A DNA stretch of 64,000 nucleotides from Liolophura sinensis (GCF_032854445.1 NC_088296.1:23383604-23447603), one strand, 5' to 3'. Shown: positions 1 through 12,471, counted from the first letter of the stretch. The notes: generated by a model not told the origin, from the letters alone. Made by a program: numbers and translations.

Positions 1-34
<34 letters not shown>
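1..34. repeat. (TG)n microsatellite at window edge
   Basis: At least 16 TG units; continues off the window. Confidence 0.95.
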
Positions 35-36
<2 letters not shown>

Positions 37-150
37 AAATATTTATTTATTTATTTATTTTTTTTTTATTTATTTGATTGGTGTTTAAGCCGTACTCAAG
101 AATAATTCATTTATACTACGGTGGCCAGCATTATGGTTGAAGGCAACGTC
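35..150 (-). mobile_element. SINE 3' fragment
   Basis: Reverse tail TATTTATTTATT, GATTGGTGTTTAAGCCG and CCAGCATTATGG; follows a (TG)n run at the window start. Confidence 0.8.
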
Positions 151-744
151 TCTGTGTTCTGGCTTTCTGTGTCTCCATGCGCATTCCATGGGATAAACAT
201 TGCATAAAATGTGAACAAATCTACACATATTAAGCTCAATCAGTGACAGAGCAAGTGAAGGTAATGAATGCCACGAACCTGTAGTTAAGTTGGCTGCAGA
301 TAGAGATTTTCACGTTTGAGGCACCTATTGTAAATGATGCAACCCTGAGATAGCATGCCTGTCAGCAGCATCACGTGTAAAACTGGACACTTGTCATTTA
401 CCTGCGCATGCGGTGCCCGCGTTCTACATATATACCATATCCTGCCTGTAAAACCAAAGGCTTTGTAGGTACATATCGTGTGATCTCCAGAAATTGGTCA
501 ATTGGTCACCCACTATTTGAACACATCTCTCGACTAGGCAAGGTTACCGTATAAGATCACTCTCTGAGGGGAGGTTATACTCCTTGTGCAAGACAAATGG
601 GCGTTTTTTTGTTTTCACTGAACCTTTTATGGTTTAGGCCCCATGAGGTTGTGTGCTCGAATGCTTGTTGTCGAGAAGGGTGTGTACATCAGGGAATGAG
701 TCAGTATTTAATGAAGCTTTATTGAAGCTTTACACGGTATACAT

Positions 745-930
745 GTACTGAAGAATATTTTACCAGCACACCATCATTATGATGGGAGAAAACTGGGCAG
801 AGCCCGCAGGAGACCCACGACTATCCGGAGGTTGCCGGCAGACCTTCCCGTCTAACACTTGAGAAGAAGCCAGCATGAGCTGGACTTGAACAGCGACCAC
901 CCTAATCAGAGGATCTTGGCTACTTCATAC
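745..930 (-). mobile_element. SINE body and head fragment
   Basis: Reverse copy from GAAGAATATTTTACC through CCACGACTATCCGG to GAGCTGGACTTGAAC. Confidence 0.8.
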
Positions 931-1317
931 TGCAAAAAACGAATAACCTCTAAATCATCAACTAACCTTTCCGAAAAGAAAAAAACATTAAACTTTTATT
1001 TAATAAAATTTTATTCATAAAATATTGAATGGCCAAGAAATTTCATACCATGTAAGAATATACATACACACGACGCGTACCATGCATGAGTCTGTTCATT
1101 ACCAAATTATTTAATTGATAATCTAGGGATTGCTGATTGTAAACATAGAAAACAAAATATCCTTTTGAATCTCCATTCAGAATGCATAAACCTCCAAATT
1201 CTTATGTCCGAAAAGTAGATTGGTATCTAATTAGAAATTGAATCCTGTTCAATCATAATTGGACTATTTGTAATCACCAAATATTTTACCACAGATAAAT
1301 TGCGATATTTATCAAAC

Positions 1318-1391
1318 TATGGTCGTGGGTTTTCCCCAAGATCTGCCTGGTTTCATTCCACCATAGTGGAATAAACAAAAAAATAAATAGG
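1318..1391 (+). mobile_element. SINE fragment
   Basis: ATGGTCGTGGGTTTTCCCC to AAATAAATAG, with the middle deleted. Confidence 0.65.
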
Positions 1392-1984
1392 AGACAGTTT
1401 GTTCCTGAATTCAAGCTTTTAGCATTGATTACACTTGAATAAACGTGCAGTACTTAACGTCCAGCCTTGCCTTGTGTGGTCTTTACCTCACACCAGCTTG
1501 GCAATCGTCGACGATTCTGTTCCCTTGACGACTATAATACCCTTGCCATTTGGCAAACACTTTTGTCTTTTTCTTCAAGGTAAGATGTACTTATTCCACA
1601 TCGTCGACTGGCACGCCTTGTTCTTCACCATCCTCCTGATGGCGTTCTGTGAGAGCGTTGTCATTGGTTGAATGTACGGTGTTTTATCTTCCACGATTAA
1701 TTTAGTATGTGCGCTATTGCATCATTACCGTAAAAGCAGTTGTACTATGACATGTGCCCCTGCTCCTCGGTCCGCATGGTCCAGGGTCAATTGTTAGTCC
1801 TTGGACGGCCGTCGCAACATCGCTAAGGTGAGGTCAGACAAGTGTACATGTATGTTCTTGGACATTGATCTTTGTTAAGTGAATATAATTTCATATTTAC
1901 AAATATTTGGCGTTGATAAGTAGATGATTTTGATGATATACAAATTTAACATTACTCATCACCCTGAAAATGGCAATTAAAAAA

Positions 1985-2135
1985 TGTTCGTTTATTTATG
2001 TGATTGGTGCTATGCGCCTTACTCAAGAATACATTTGTCTCAAGAATCCCCTATACAACGGTGGCCAGCATTATGGTGAGAGGTAACTGAGCAAAGCACG
2101 GGAGAAACCCAGGGGCGGTCGTGGCTACTGACTTG
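1985..2135 (-). mobile_element. SINE 3' fragment
   Basis: Reverse tail, GATTGGTGCTATGCGCC and CGGTGGCCAGCATTATGG. Confidence 0.75.
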
Positions 2136-3494
2136 TCGTTTCATTGGCCACTGGAGGAGACCTGTAGCGCCACTGCGGATGGTTGTAAGGGTGCGTTCCA
2201 TTCGTCGACCAGGCTGACACAGGTGGTAGATTCGGTGGCCTCCGGATGACGCAGTGTGACGTCTCAATGTTCCGGAGGCCGCAACAAGTCGCGTTACCAG
2301 TGTATCCCCCTCATAACACCATGTTTCCCTCAAAAACGACCCTGTGGTTTGTGGTGCATCTCTTCAGTTTGATTGCGTACTCTAGTCTTTTTAGTGAGGG
2401 CTTCAACGTTTTGAGAGTTCATCAAAATAAAACAAATGGAATTTAAGACAATGTAATGTAAATCAAGGCTATATGTCTAACGCGAGACTGATTGTGTTCC
2501 ATCTAAGTGTTTTATGAGCACAGATACATCGAAAAAAGTAAAGTATTCCATGAAAGAAGAAAAGGGTACGAAACTTTTGGCCGATTTGTTCAAAGTCCAA
2601 AGAAGTTTTGCGAACTCCTCATTGCTTTCAACATCTCTATGTTAATCCTTCAGACTAACCCCTGAGTAGAATTGTCTGATCCAGGAGCATCCAGACAAAA
2701 GTTGCGAAACGTTAACATCCTCATCTACCAATGCAAGTTTGCATTTGTGGTTGTATTTCCGCAACATATCAGGTTTACACGAGGACGTTAATCTTGTAAA
2801 CAGTGTGCCCTTTCCAAAAGCTACGCTTCCTTTCAGCCAAAAATATATCCAAAATACATAGTGCTCATAGTATTTAAACCTCCAAAACTAAGTTCTTTAT
2901 TCTTATAGTAAACACAAATCTTAAATACATTCAGGTGGGGATCGATTTCTGGAAAACATTCGTGAGATGGGCTCCTTCTGTCCTCCGTGTGTTAACGAAT
3001 TCATGAAGATTTGCTGGAAATTCGTGGTACCGTTTTGTGTGCTGGTAAGAAACTTCTCATTTCAGTAATTTATTTCATTTTTTTTTCAAAAATCTGTACT
3101 GCACAAACTGTAATGCTGTTCCTTGTTATACTATTGTTTTGTTTTTTTCTGCTTAGACAGCACTGATAGTTGCCATGGTGAAATTCCGTGCCGCTAGTTA
3201 CGGTGACTTAACGTATCCTGATTGGACAAACGTGTTCGGATGGTTATCGGCTGTGAGCTGGTCTGTACCGATCCCTGTAGTTTTGGTGTACACGCTACTG
3301 GAGGCAAGGGGCACAATCGTTTAGGTAAATCACCTTTGTTTTATTAAAGTGGATATTTTTGTCAGCGGTGTAAAGCATCTGATATAGTCGGATGAAGATG
3401 AGATCTCTTCCTTTGCTTGAGTAGGATCATACCTATCAACAACCGTAATGCTTTTTCCACTGAGTCGACAAGTATATTGCTAAGCGGGGCCGTT

Positions 3495-3745
3495 GTGACA
3501 TGATAGATTGGATGTTAGCACAACACAATGACCCAGGAGCATCTCACTAATATAGTCGCTGTGAGTTCAAGCCAAGCTCATCCTGGCTTTTTCTTCAGCC
3601 GTGAGTGGAAAGGTCTGACAGTAACCTGCCGTCAGACCTTGGGGTCCTGGGTTTCCCAAAGGCCCTGTTCGGCTTCCTCTCACCATAATGCTGGCCCGCC
3701 GTCTTATAAGTGATATATTTTTGAGTACGGTGTACATGTGTAACT
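3495..3745 (+). mobile_element. SINE, diverged copy
   Basis: AATGACCCAGGAGC head remnant to GAGTACGGTGTACATGTG; lies in the last intron of the SLC6 pseudogene. Confidence 0.75.
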
Positions 3746-3759
3746 CCAGTCAAATACAT

Positions 3760-3880
3760 TTTATTTATTTCTCTATTGGATTGGTGTTTTACGCCGTCAA
3801 GAATATTTCACTTATACGACGGCGGCCAGCATTATGGTGGGAAGAAACCGGGCAGAGCCCGTGGGAAACCCACTTAAAAG
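3760..3880 (-). mobile_element. SINE 3' part
   Basis: Tail and CGACGGCGGCCAGCATTATGG body in reverse, head to head with the copy at 3495-3745. Confidence 0.8.
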
Positions 3881-4519
3881 GTAGCGATATACCTTTTTAG
3901 GCTGGGGGTCCATATAAGGGCACAGTATACGGCACCAGTACTTCATACGTTGGGCACACATGGATGGCCACGCAGTACTTGTTGGCGAAACAGCGCGCCC
4001 CGTCTCGGGTGGTTGGCAGCATTGTGTATATACGGACAAGGTTACCGGTCAGTACAAAATGGACACTTTCGAGAAAATGGGGGAAATAATGTGGCTGTTG
4101 CACATGGTGTTGATTCATTTTAATGTACAACTAAAAACAGTGAGCCTGATGTTAAATGTTTGTATATCGGAAAGACACAGAGACTTCAACCATTTAAAGC
4201 CGTGAATCAAATGCATGCAAGTTCCTTGATAATCTAATTTTTGATAACACACCAGACCTGCTTAAATCTGTTTTGAATACTACCTTAGTGAAGATGTAGA
4301 TGTACTTGTAGAAAAAATAAAATCAGCATTACATTCTACAAAAGTGCGACTCCCTTCAGCACATCGGCTATCTGAGCTCATAACTTCTGACATTATAACG
4401 TCGAATGACGAAAACGCTCACTGTTAGCGGCATGCAGTCATGTGACATTCACTCAGTGTGTAAGTTGTTAACGCATACAGGATTTACTTCATTTTTAAGA
4501 CATAAATGCTAGCTATAGT

Positions 4520-4592
4520 GCTGACCGCCGTCGAATAAGTGAAATGTTTTTGAGTACGGCGTAAAACATCTATCAGATAAATGAATAAATAT
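4520..4592 (+). mobile_element. SINE tail fragment
   Basis: GCTGACCGCCGTCGAATAAG to ATAAATGAATAAAT. Confidence 0.75.
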
Positions 4593-5149
4593 AAATGCTC
4601 GCCTTTTTGTGTTTTATTTTGTTTTTCTTACCAGCGTTTGAAAGTGTCCATACGACCGCGATTTGGACAAATGGGAAGTAAGATCGAAGAGGTCTGTGAT
4701 AAGGAGAGGAACTCTGATTTACGACACAGGTGGGTCGGAAAAGTGAACCGGAACTAAAAGAACTGTCAACGGGTACCAGTGTGTTAATCTTGATTACCAC
4801 TTGGGCCATAAGAAGATAATCGCAGAAAACATTAATAAAATTCAGTATGCCGGCTTTTTATAAAAACAAAGTCATCCGAAAAACGTGATACTTTAGATAT
4901 AGTACATACTTTAGACATACGTCTCCTTCAGATTCTTCCAATGTGGGTATAAAATATTGTATACTTTTAGCAAAGGCGCTGTAAATGTCCCCGGGAAAAA
5001 GATTACATCAAGCTTTTGTAATTAATTGGTCCCAATTAGTTAACATGTGTTGGTAAATATCTGTGGTAGACCCATGTGTTCCGGACGAACTTCCGGAATA
5101 ATCGTTTGTTTCTAAATAAATTACAAACCAGTGATGAATGTTTCAAGAA

Positions 5150-5450
5150 CATGGTGATAAGAGGCGTGTAAGTTGCTACTGTTTAAGTGTATACACGAAC
5201 AGTTAAAATAAAACCCCAACTCAGGTAAATTGATAAGATGCAATATTTCATCGGTTACGTGTCATGGCACAGTCAGTTATCACACTTTCAGCTATCACAC
5301 TGTCAGACATCACACTGTCAGCTATCACACTGTCAGCTATCACAATGTCAGATATCACACTGTCAGATATCACACTGTCGGCTATCACACTGTTAGCTAT
5401 CACACTGTCGTCACAGCCCTGGATTCACTAATTACCCTGTGCGTCTTAAT
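5150..5450 (+). repeat. Dispersed repeat family X, copy with 15-bp minisatellite
   Basis: Shares GGCGTGTAAGTTGCTAC, TTGATAAGATGCAATATTTC and the end CTGTCGTCACAGCCCTGG with 12600-12830. Between them a 15-bp unit (CACACTGTCAGCTAT) is repeated about nine times at 5275-5412. Confidence 0.6.
5275..5412 (+). repeat. 15-bp minisatellite
   Basis: Unit CTGTCAGCTATCACA, about nine copies, mostly differing at GCT/GAT/ACA in the middle. The unit is five codons long, so one frame stays open (HTVSY), which is not evidence of coding. Confidence 0.9.
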
Positions 5451-5454
5451 CGTA

Positions 5455-5580
5455 TTTTTATATTTTACGCATTACTCAAGAATATTGCACTTGTGCAAGA
5501 GCTGTCAGCATTATGGTGACAGAAAACGCTGACCGGATGAAACTCCGCGACAATCCGCAGGTTGCTACCAGTCGTTTTGG
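5455..5580 (-). mobile_element. SINE fragment
   Basis: Reverse: ACTCAAGAATATTGCACTT to CCGCAGGTTGCTACC. Confidence 0.7.
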
Positions 5581-5599
5581 TAAGAACTTAATTTAACCT

Positions 5600-6810
5600 G
5601 ACAGCAATCGCATTGGCGCAAAGGCTGCAGTCATTGTTCCGTTATACGGTTCAACTCACACGGCCTCGGAGCCTCCTCTCTCTTTGCTGTGTTTAAATAT
5701 GGTTTATAATGTGATCATTGACCATGAAATGTGGCACGCTCATAGGTAAATGTGCCTTCTATGCAAGAATGCGTAACAAAAGACGTTGTGTAGCACTTTC
5801 AACTACTACGCGTATGCCAAGAAGCAGATCCAGTATGTACAGTAGACTTGTGTACCAAGCAATGTTCAGTTGTCAACAATACCGTTTTATAATACCAACC
5901 AAGCGTGCATTTCATTACCTGACTTCGTAATGTATTTTCCTTGGGGCCAAACGGTTTACAGCTCAGCTGCAATGTAATGACGTCAAAGGCACATTTCCAA
6001 GTTTAAATTTTTCATTGCTGTCTTACTTTTACAGCAGAACCTTCGTAGATAGTTAGTAAGCATACTAGCGCAGAACAATAATTCAAAAGTCTCTCCTCCT
6101 AACGCCCATGATCGAAACCCAACGTGGTTCTACAGTTACAATGCATTGTATCTATAAGTCGAAACAGATACTCGCATACCAGATGTCAATTAAAATGGAC
6201 GTTCCATGTCAATAATCGTAATGCCAAGTTAGAAAACCATATTTAACACAAATCACTAAAGAGCTAAGGAAGTATATAAAGTACGAAATTAGGACAGAAT
6301 CTTGCAAAGAGACGCAGTCATCAACAATGATGTTGGAAGGACGTAAGGAATGATGTAGGAGAATGGGTGAAATGGGGATTTAAATCGTGTGCCATGCCAG
6401 TCTATAAGTTGTCTATTATATTTATCTCAGGTGCGCTCTGATTGCAAATGTTCGTATATCCAATGAGGTGACCTTATTCAGAACGACAAAGGTACGGTCC
6501 CAATCCTGGATTAAGAGGAATTAGACACAGCCTCGAAGGAGAGTAACAGAGATTCTGGAAACTCTCTTCATATTTGCTTACAAAAATATTATATTTATTG
6601 TAAAACTTAAGAAATTACAGACGTTTGATGTCATAACCTTGTTTCACCGGTTTTTGCAGTAATAACTTGTGGCGTCGATTGAAACCCAGGCATAACACAC
6701 AGGATCTAACAAATGCTACAAAACGTACAAATGTACAAGCCATAGGCAGGACAGTTTTGGCAATCATTTGATTATTGGTTACGACCACACCCATGAAATG
6801 TTGACTTAAT
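5600..6810. other. No gene seen
   Basis: AT-rich noncoding sequence between the SLC6 pseudogene and MFS locus A. Only short chance frames are present. 6148-6185 shares a short motif (GTCGAAACAGA-ACTCGCATACC) with 34345-34375. Confidence 0.6.
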
Positions 6811-6832
6811 GAGAGTAAGTGGTCGACGCACG

Positions 6833-6987
6833 TTAAAAGGATGTAGATTCGACGCTGATTGGTTGGCAGTGGAGACAGGATTTCTTGGGTTAAACTCCAC
6901 AACCAGAAAAGAAATAAATCTGCCAGACCTTACTAATCTCTCACACCAGCCAATCAGAAACGATTCTGTGTCCTTTCAAGTTTGGCG
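6833..6987. mobile_element. MITE-like element, copy 1
   Basis: Ends are imperfect inverted repeats: GATTCGACGCTGATTGGTTG on the left, and CCAATCAGAAACGATTCTGT on the right. Same ends and size as the copy at 31825-31998. No coding content. Confidence 0.65.
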
Positions 6988-6989
6988 TT

Positions 6990-7820
6990 GAACAACAATG
7001 AGATAGAAAACATCATCGAATGTACAATGATATTAACAAAAACAACATTTTACGTAAGCAATCGACAACGTAAACTTAACAGAATACACTCTGTAATGGG
7101 CGTATTGTGGAACTATGTCAGATACAGGCTTCCGTAGAATGAAGAAATTTACAGATGCTCCGAGTGATCTCCATGGTTACACATCGTACGTAGAGATTCT
7201 ACTTTCTCGACTCGAATCGAATCTGTAGAATTTTCTGAGTATAGTCTGTAGCTATTATTTACTTTTTATAGGCAATAGCTAACTGGTGTTTCGCCGAGAT
7301 GTCCCGAGAGTGTGGTTGATTGTATAAGCTGCCATACTGTTGTTACCGGCCAAAGACACTCGTCATCCGAGAAACAATTTGAAAGTTTTCACTGTGAGTA
7401 TTACTCTTCAGATATTGTGATTTCTACTACAATACATTGCTAGTCATTTGTAGCAGTATCTTCCTGAGAAAAAAAAATGATATATATTGTGAGTGTTCAA
7501 ATTTATAAATGTATTGTAACGCGTTCGTGAGGCATTGTGGATTCTTAAAAAAATGTACTTTTACACGTCACTCCCTACACTTTATTTATATTTTGCACTG
7601 TGAATAGTCGAGTTTAGACGGCACTTAGTCACTTCCGCTCTGTGAGTATAGGGAGTTTTTTCATTCCCTTGATAGTATTTTGTAACGATAGGTTATTGCT
7701 GATCTGACAAACGCAGATAACCTTCTACCGTGTGCAGTCCAGTGTATGCAAGCTTTCTTGACGTGATGACGTTGTAAAAGTCTACGATAAGTATATCTGA
7801 TGGTTAAATATGGCCTAGAG
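6990..7820. other. No gene seen (downstream of MFS locus A)
   Basis: Unique AT-rich sequence. It would hold the 3' UTR of locus A; no clear poly-A signal was chosen. Confidence 0.5.
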
Positions 7821-7828
7821 CCAGTGTT

Positions 7829-8765
7829 TTACGCTTGATCTCTTCCTTTGAGGGATTGTCTGAATTCCTCATTCCTTCGTTCTGCAAGTGTTAGCAAAGT
7901 AAAATTTATAATCTGCAGTACAATGATAAACAAGGTCATGCAGAGCATTGCAAGGCAGATCCAGTAGAAACAATGTCTGCCGTAACAATCCCTTCCTGAT
8001 AAGCTGATGTTTATAATTGACAAATCGTACAAGAAACCCAACAATAACTGAAGTAACGTTTGCGAAAAGGCAGCTTGTTACGATGATGTAATGCGAGCGT
8101 CCGTAATGACGTAAGATAATGGCCACGGGTGCAACTGAACTCGTCCCGACGCCTACACCAATCAGAGCAGCGGTAACACACATCAGCGACGCTGTAACAA
8201 AGAACATGCATACAAACATACTGACACAAAAACTGAGGGAAGAAATTATGAGTACAGCAAATCCAAACCACTGGGAACTAAATGTGTCAAATAATGCTCC
8301 AAAAGCCATCCGAGTAATGAATATGACACACGACATAATGAAAACGGTGTATAACGGGGTCGGCCATGCCTACAGACTCAGCTATAGCCGTGATGTTGTT
8401 CAGACACGTTAGTACACATCCGAAGAAAACAATCGATGTGTACAACGTGATGTTGAAAAACGAGGACTTGAGCATCTCCTGAAACGACGTGTCTGCTATC
8501 TTGAAATCTTTGTCATTATTTTCCTCACATGAAAATCCAAGATCACATTGCAGGTTTTCGTTTTTTGTGAAAGGATGAAGAAGTGCACAGCACACGCAGA
8601 CAGGAATCGTAGAAATGGACACAAAGAGGAAAAAGCCCGGAATGTTGTTATTAAATACAACCTCGAAAAGTCCGCCATAGTATATTTTAGCAAAACAGGT
8701 GGCTGCTAAATAGAATGAAACCAGTTTGCCGGTGTGGTGTTTTGGTATAATCTTCACACATACAC
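7829..8765 (-). pseudogene. MFS locus A last exon (TM5-TM12), two frameshifts
   Basis: Acceptor CTACCTCAG. Frame 1 runs from VCVKIIPKHHTGK to ESVGMADPV. Frame 2 takes over near 8352 (YTVFIMSCVIFITRMAFGAL) and runs to VIVGFL. Frame 3 from near 8030 gives YDLSIINISLSGRDCYGRHC and ends QSLKGRDQA, TAA at 7831-7829. A stretch rich in Asn, Asp and Lys (CEENNDKDFK) forms the central cytosolic loop between TM6 and TM7. Confidence 0.72.
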
Positions 8766-8769
8766 CTGA

Positions 8770-9880
8770 GGTAGCAAAAAAACCCGACGTTATTTAGCGT
8801 GGCTGAAACATAAAGGAAAGGCGTAAATTATAATAAATTTTGTGTAGATAGATTGATTTATTGATTGACTGACTGCTACCGCACATCACATGACTATTAC
8901 ATTCGCTACAAGTTAAAACGTTTGACGAAATAAAGCACAAACGTAGTACAGAAAGTCCATACTCCTCACAGCGAACGTGCCGCTGTCTACACCACCACAT
9001 CACCTCTGCGAACATTAAGCTTGACGTTGTATTCCCATGCATTAAACGTCAACTTGTTCCCGGGATGCACGAATGTACCTTGATGGGTACAAGGCAAATT
9101 GTATAATGTATCATTTTTTTAGCCCTTTTATCTTAGCCAAAATCTAACAGTGGTTTCACAAAGAAGCTTTTGAAAGCTATATTTTATAATACATAGACTT
9201 GCCCCATTAACCATCTGCTAGTTGAAATCCCTGTGTAGAGTAAACTCCGTTTAAAGGTGAAATTTCGTTTTCTGGTTAAGATCTGCTTACACGTTTAAGA
9301 GCTACTGGTTTCTCGACTTGATCATGACTATTGTCACTTGGATATGTTGATCAACATTTGCTGGGTATAAACTGTGTCCCAGTACACAAAGATTTGTTTT
9401 GAAAACTAAACTGTATTACGTAAATGGTTTTTACCCTTCAGTGAATGTACATTGATATGATAACCCGTGGGATATGGAAATTGAACCTAATCTGTCATCA
9501 GTATATTCGTATTAATTTTAGTCAGCTGGGTCTGGAAAAGGCAATAAAGATCACTGAGCGCTTGCAAACGGACCCTGGGCATAGCTAGAAATCAGACTCC
9601 GCACTGCGACAATATCTGAAAGAGAATATTTGAAATAATTCACAAGTACTGGAAGCTTCATCCATGGACCGTTTCATAAAATAATGCAAAATGAGTAACT
9701 TTCTATCCTTAGTGGATAGTGTAGCCTGTCCCAAGCTAAAGAATGCCAAGGTTTTTGTTCGCTTTAGTGTGGAATTGCATGTCTTTAGCATGCTCCATTG
9801 TGCGTGGCGGCCTCTCTTGAGCCAAGTCGGATGTAGGGCATCACATGCGTATGTCATGAGCTTCTACATAGTTATGTGTT
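8770..9880. other. Intron of MFS locus A, no gene seen
   Basis: No exon-like frame with splice sites was found, although a small TM4 exon is expected somewhere between 8765 and 12265. Confidence 0.5.
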
Positions 9881-9884
9881 CTTC

Positions 9885-11575
9885 GCAATATCTGGCATAG
9901 CCCACATACATGTAGCTCTGCCGAGAAGATAGGATGAGCAGCGATCAGTTGCAGATAAAATGCACCGTGTTTCAAGAGGTCATTCACAGGGCAGAAAACA
10001 AGTGGGTCCTCGCAATATCTGGCATAGCCCACATACATGTAGCTCTGCCGAGAAGATAGGATGAGCAGCGATCACTTGCAGATAAAATGCACCGTGTTTC
10101 AAAAAAGGTCATTCACAGGGCAGAAAACAAGTGGGGCCTCGCAATATCTGGCATAGCCCACATACATGTAGCTCTGCCGAGAAGATAGGATGAGCAGCGA
10201 TCAGTTGCAGATAAAATGCACGGTGTTTCAAAAGAGGGCATTCACAGGGCAGAAAACAAGTGGGGCCTCGCAATATCTGGCATAGCCCACATACATGTAA
10301 CTCTGCCGAGAAGATAGGATGAGCAGCGATCAGTTGCAGATAAAATGCACGGTGTTTCAAGAGGTCATTCACAGGGCAGAAAACAAGTGGGGCCTCGCAA
10401 TATCTGGCATAGCCCACATACATGTAGCTCTGCCGAGAAGATAGGATGAGCAGCGATCACTTGCAGATAAAATGCACCGTGTTTCAAAAAAGGTCATTCA
10501 CAGGGCAGAAAACAAGTGGGGCCTCGCAATATCTGGCATAGCCCACATACATGTAGCTCTGCCGAGAAGATAGGATGAGCAGCGATCAGTTGCAGATAAA
10601 ATGCACCGTGTTTCAAAAGAGGTCATTCACAGGGCAGAAAACAAGTGGGGCCTCGCAATATCTGGCATAGCCCACATACATGTAGCTCTGCCGAGAAGAT
10701 AGGATGAGCAGCGATCAGTTGCAGATAAAATGCACCGTGTTTCAAAAGAGGGCATTCACAGGGCAGAAAACAAGTGGGGCCTTGCAATATCTGGCATAGC
10801 CCACGTACACGTAGCTCTGCCGAGAAGACAGAATGAGCAGCGATCAGTTGCAGATAAAATGCACCGTGTTTCAAAAGAGGGCATTCACAAGGCAGAAAAC
10901 AGGTGGGGCCTCGCAATATCTGGCATAGCCCACGTACATGTAGCTCTGCCGAGAAGATAGGATGAGCAGCGATCAGTTGCGGATAAAATGCACGGTGTTT
11001 CAAAAGAGGGCATTCACAGGGCAGAAAACAAGTGGGGCCTCGCAATATCTGGCATAGCCCACATACATGTAGCTCTGCCGAGAATATAGGATGAGCAGCG
11101 ATCACTTGCAGATAAAATGCACGGTGTTTCAAAAGAGGGCATTCACAGGGCAGAAAACAAGTGGGGCCTCGCAATATCTGGCATAGCCCACATACATGTA
11201 GCTCTGCCGAGAAGATAGGATGAGCAGCGATCAGTTGCGGGTAAAATGCACCGTGTTTCAAAAAAGTGCATTCACAGCTCAGAAAACAAGTGGGGCCTCG
11301 CAATATCTGGCATAGCCCACATACATGTAGCTCTGCCGAGAAGATAGGATGAGCAGCTATCATTTGCAGATAAAATGCACCGTGTTTCAAAAGAGAGCAT
11401 TCACAGGGCAGAAAACAAGTGGGGCCTCGCAATATCTGGCATAGCCCACATACATGTAACTCTGCCGAGAAGATAGGATGAGCAGCGATCAGTTGCGGAT
11501 AAAATGCACGGTGTTTCAAAAAAGGTCATTCTCAGAGCAGAAAACAAGTGGGGCCTCGCAATATCTGACCTAGCT
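9885..11575. repeat. 129-bp tandem satellite, about 13 copies
   Basis: GGCATAGCCCAC recurs at 9894, 10021, 10150, 10279, 10406, 10535, 10664, 10793 and onward, with a period of 127 or 129 bp. Units differ by few bases. 129 bp is 43 codons, so long open frames appear on both strands (298 codons on minus) without any start, signal or codon-bias evidence. It sits in the intron of MFS locus A. Confidence 0.92.
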
Positions 11576-12264
11576 TAAATCTACAAGTAAATGTAAGCAG
11601 ACATTCTTTCATTTTGAGTTTTATGACGTTCTCACCAGGGATGATTATGTGACTAGATATTCTACAAAAATGAAAAAGTATGATTGTAACCAGTTTAATG
11701 GCTCTGGATTTTAGTGTTAACGAAGCATACAGATCGATTATCAAGTATGCATGACACATCTAAGTTTTGCGAGGGGTTAACAACATTTTCAGGAAATTAT
11801 ACACACAACCTTGAACGATGCTGGCCCAAGTGTTGTCGCCAAAGTCTGTCTTTGTTTTGCCCGTCGTATATCCCGCTGTGTGCATGCGTATTAAAACCAT
11901 TGCCTCATTGGATACTACTGCCACAGAGACATTTTGTCTGTGGGGCAGTTTTGTGATACACTGTAGATTTCTACTACAGAATTTCGTCCGTTTTAAATAG
12001 ACTCCCCCCTGCAAGAGGACAAAACTCTATGATCTCCCTTCCTTTAACCACAACTCAAAACAATAGTGGCCATGCTAGATTGATTTTTTTAAGATGTCGT
12101 AGAGAAAAGTTCGTATTGCATGTGGTGGTGTGATATTGCACCACGCGAAATTCGGTGAAGGGGTACTTTTGGAGTTGAAATCGAAAAAAAATTACTGCAT
12201 TAGTAATGAGAAAGACAATGTGCTGTTAAAACCTATAATCAAACACAGAGAAGAGGGTACTTAC

Positions 12265-12471
12265 ACAGTATTAACTGCATGACGCCAACCAAACTGGGCC
12301 AGGAGCTGAAGATTCGGTTGTAGTGGGCAAACAGGGCTATCAAGCTACTTGATACAATCATACCCAGGCAGCTGATGATACACGTTGTTTTGAATCCAAA
12401 CAGCCCTGTTAGTATTAGCTCCAAAAATCCTAACCCCAGCCCCATGGAGCTCATCGAGGCAATGACTTCAA
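12265..12471 (-). CDS. MFS locus A exon 2 (TM2-TM3)
   Basis: Acceptor TTTTTCAG. Encodes IEVIASMSSMGLGLGFLELI and a second hydrophobic stretch ending VGVMQLILC. Donor CTGT|GTAAGT in phase 1, compatible with the last exon. It is Gly-rich in TM2, as expected for MFS. Confidence 0.68.

Larger units (their letters stand above)
1579..4757 (+). pseudogene. SLC6 paralog, C-terminal exons only, with two stops
   Basis: Four exons match exons 10-13 of the intact gene in order, length and phase: 1579-1678 (TM10), 2935-3044, 3157-3324 and 4635-4757. Upstream exons would lie left of the window. Damage seen: the IGW codon of TM10 is TGA (1669-1671); the last codon of the third exon is TAG (3322-3324) directly before donor GTAAAT, where the paralog has CAG; the acceptor of the first exon reads CAA instead of CAG. 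The final exon is open and ends KVNRN then TAA. The protein pattern is well kept, so inactivation is probably recent. Copying or sequencing errors are a less likely alternative. Confidence 0.85.

Noticed and set aside
5230-5532. His/Tyr-rich 100-codon frame (HTVSY repeats)
   Set aside because: It is made by the 15-bp minisatellite and then runs into a SINE.
10730-10960. 76-codon plus-strand frame in the same satellite
   Set aside because: Same reason: a by-product of the tandem units.
10623-11519. 298-codon open frame on minus as a repeat-protein gene
   Set aside because: It is produced by the 129-bp period (43 codons). It has no signal, no exon borders and no codon pattern, and both strands are open.
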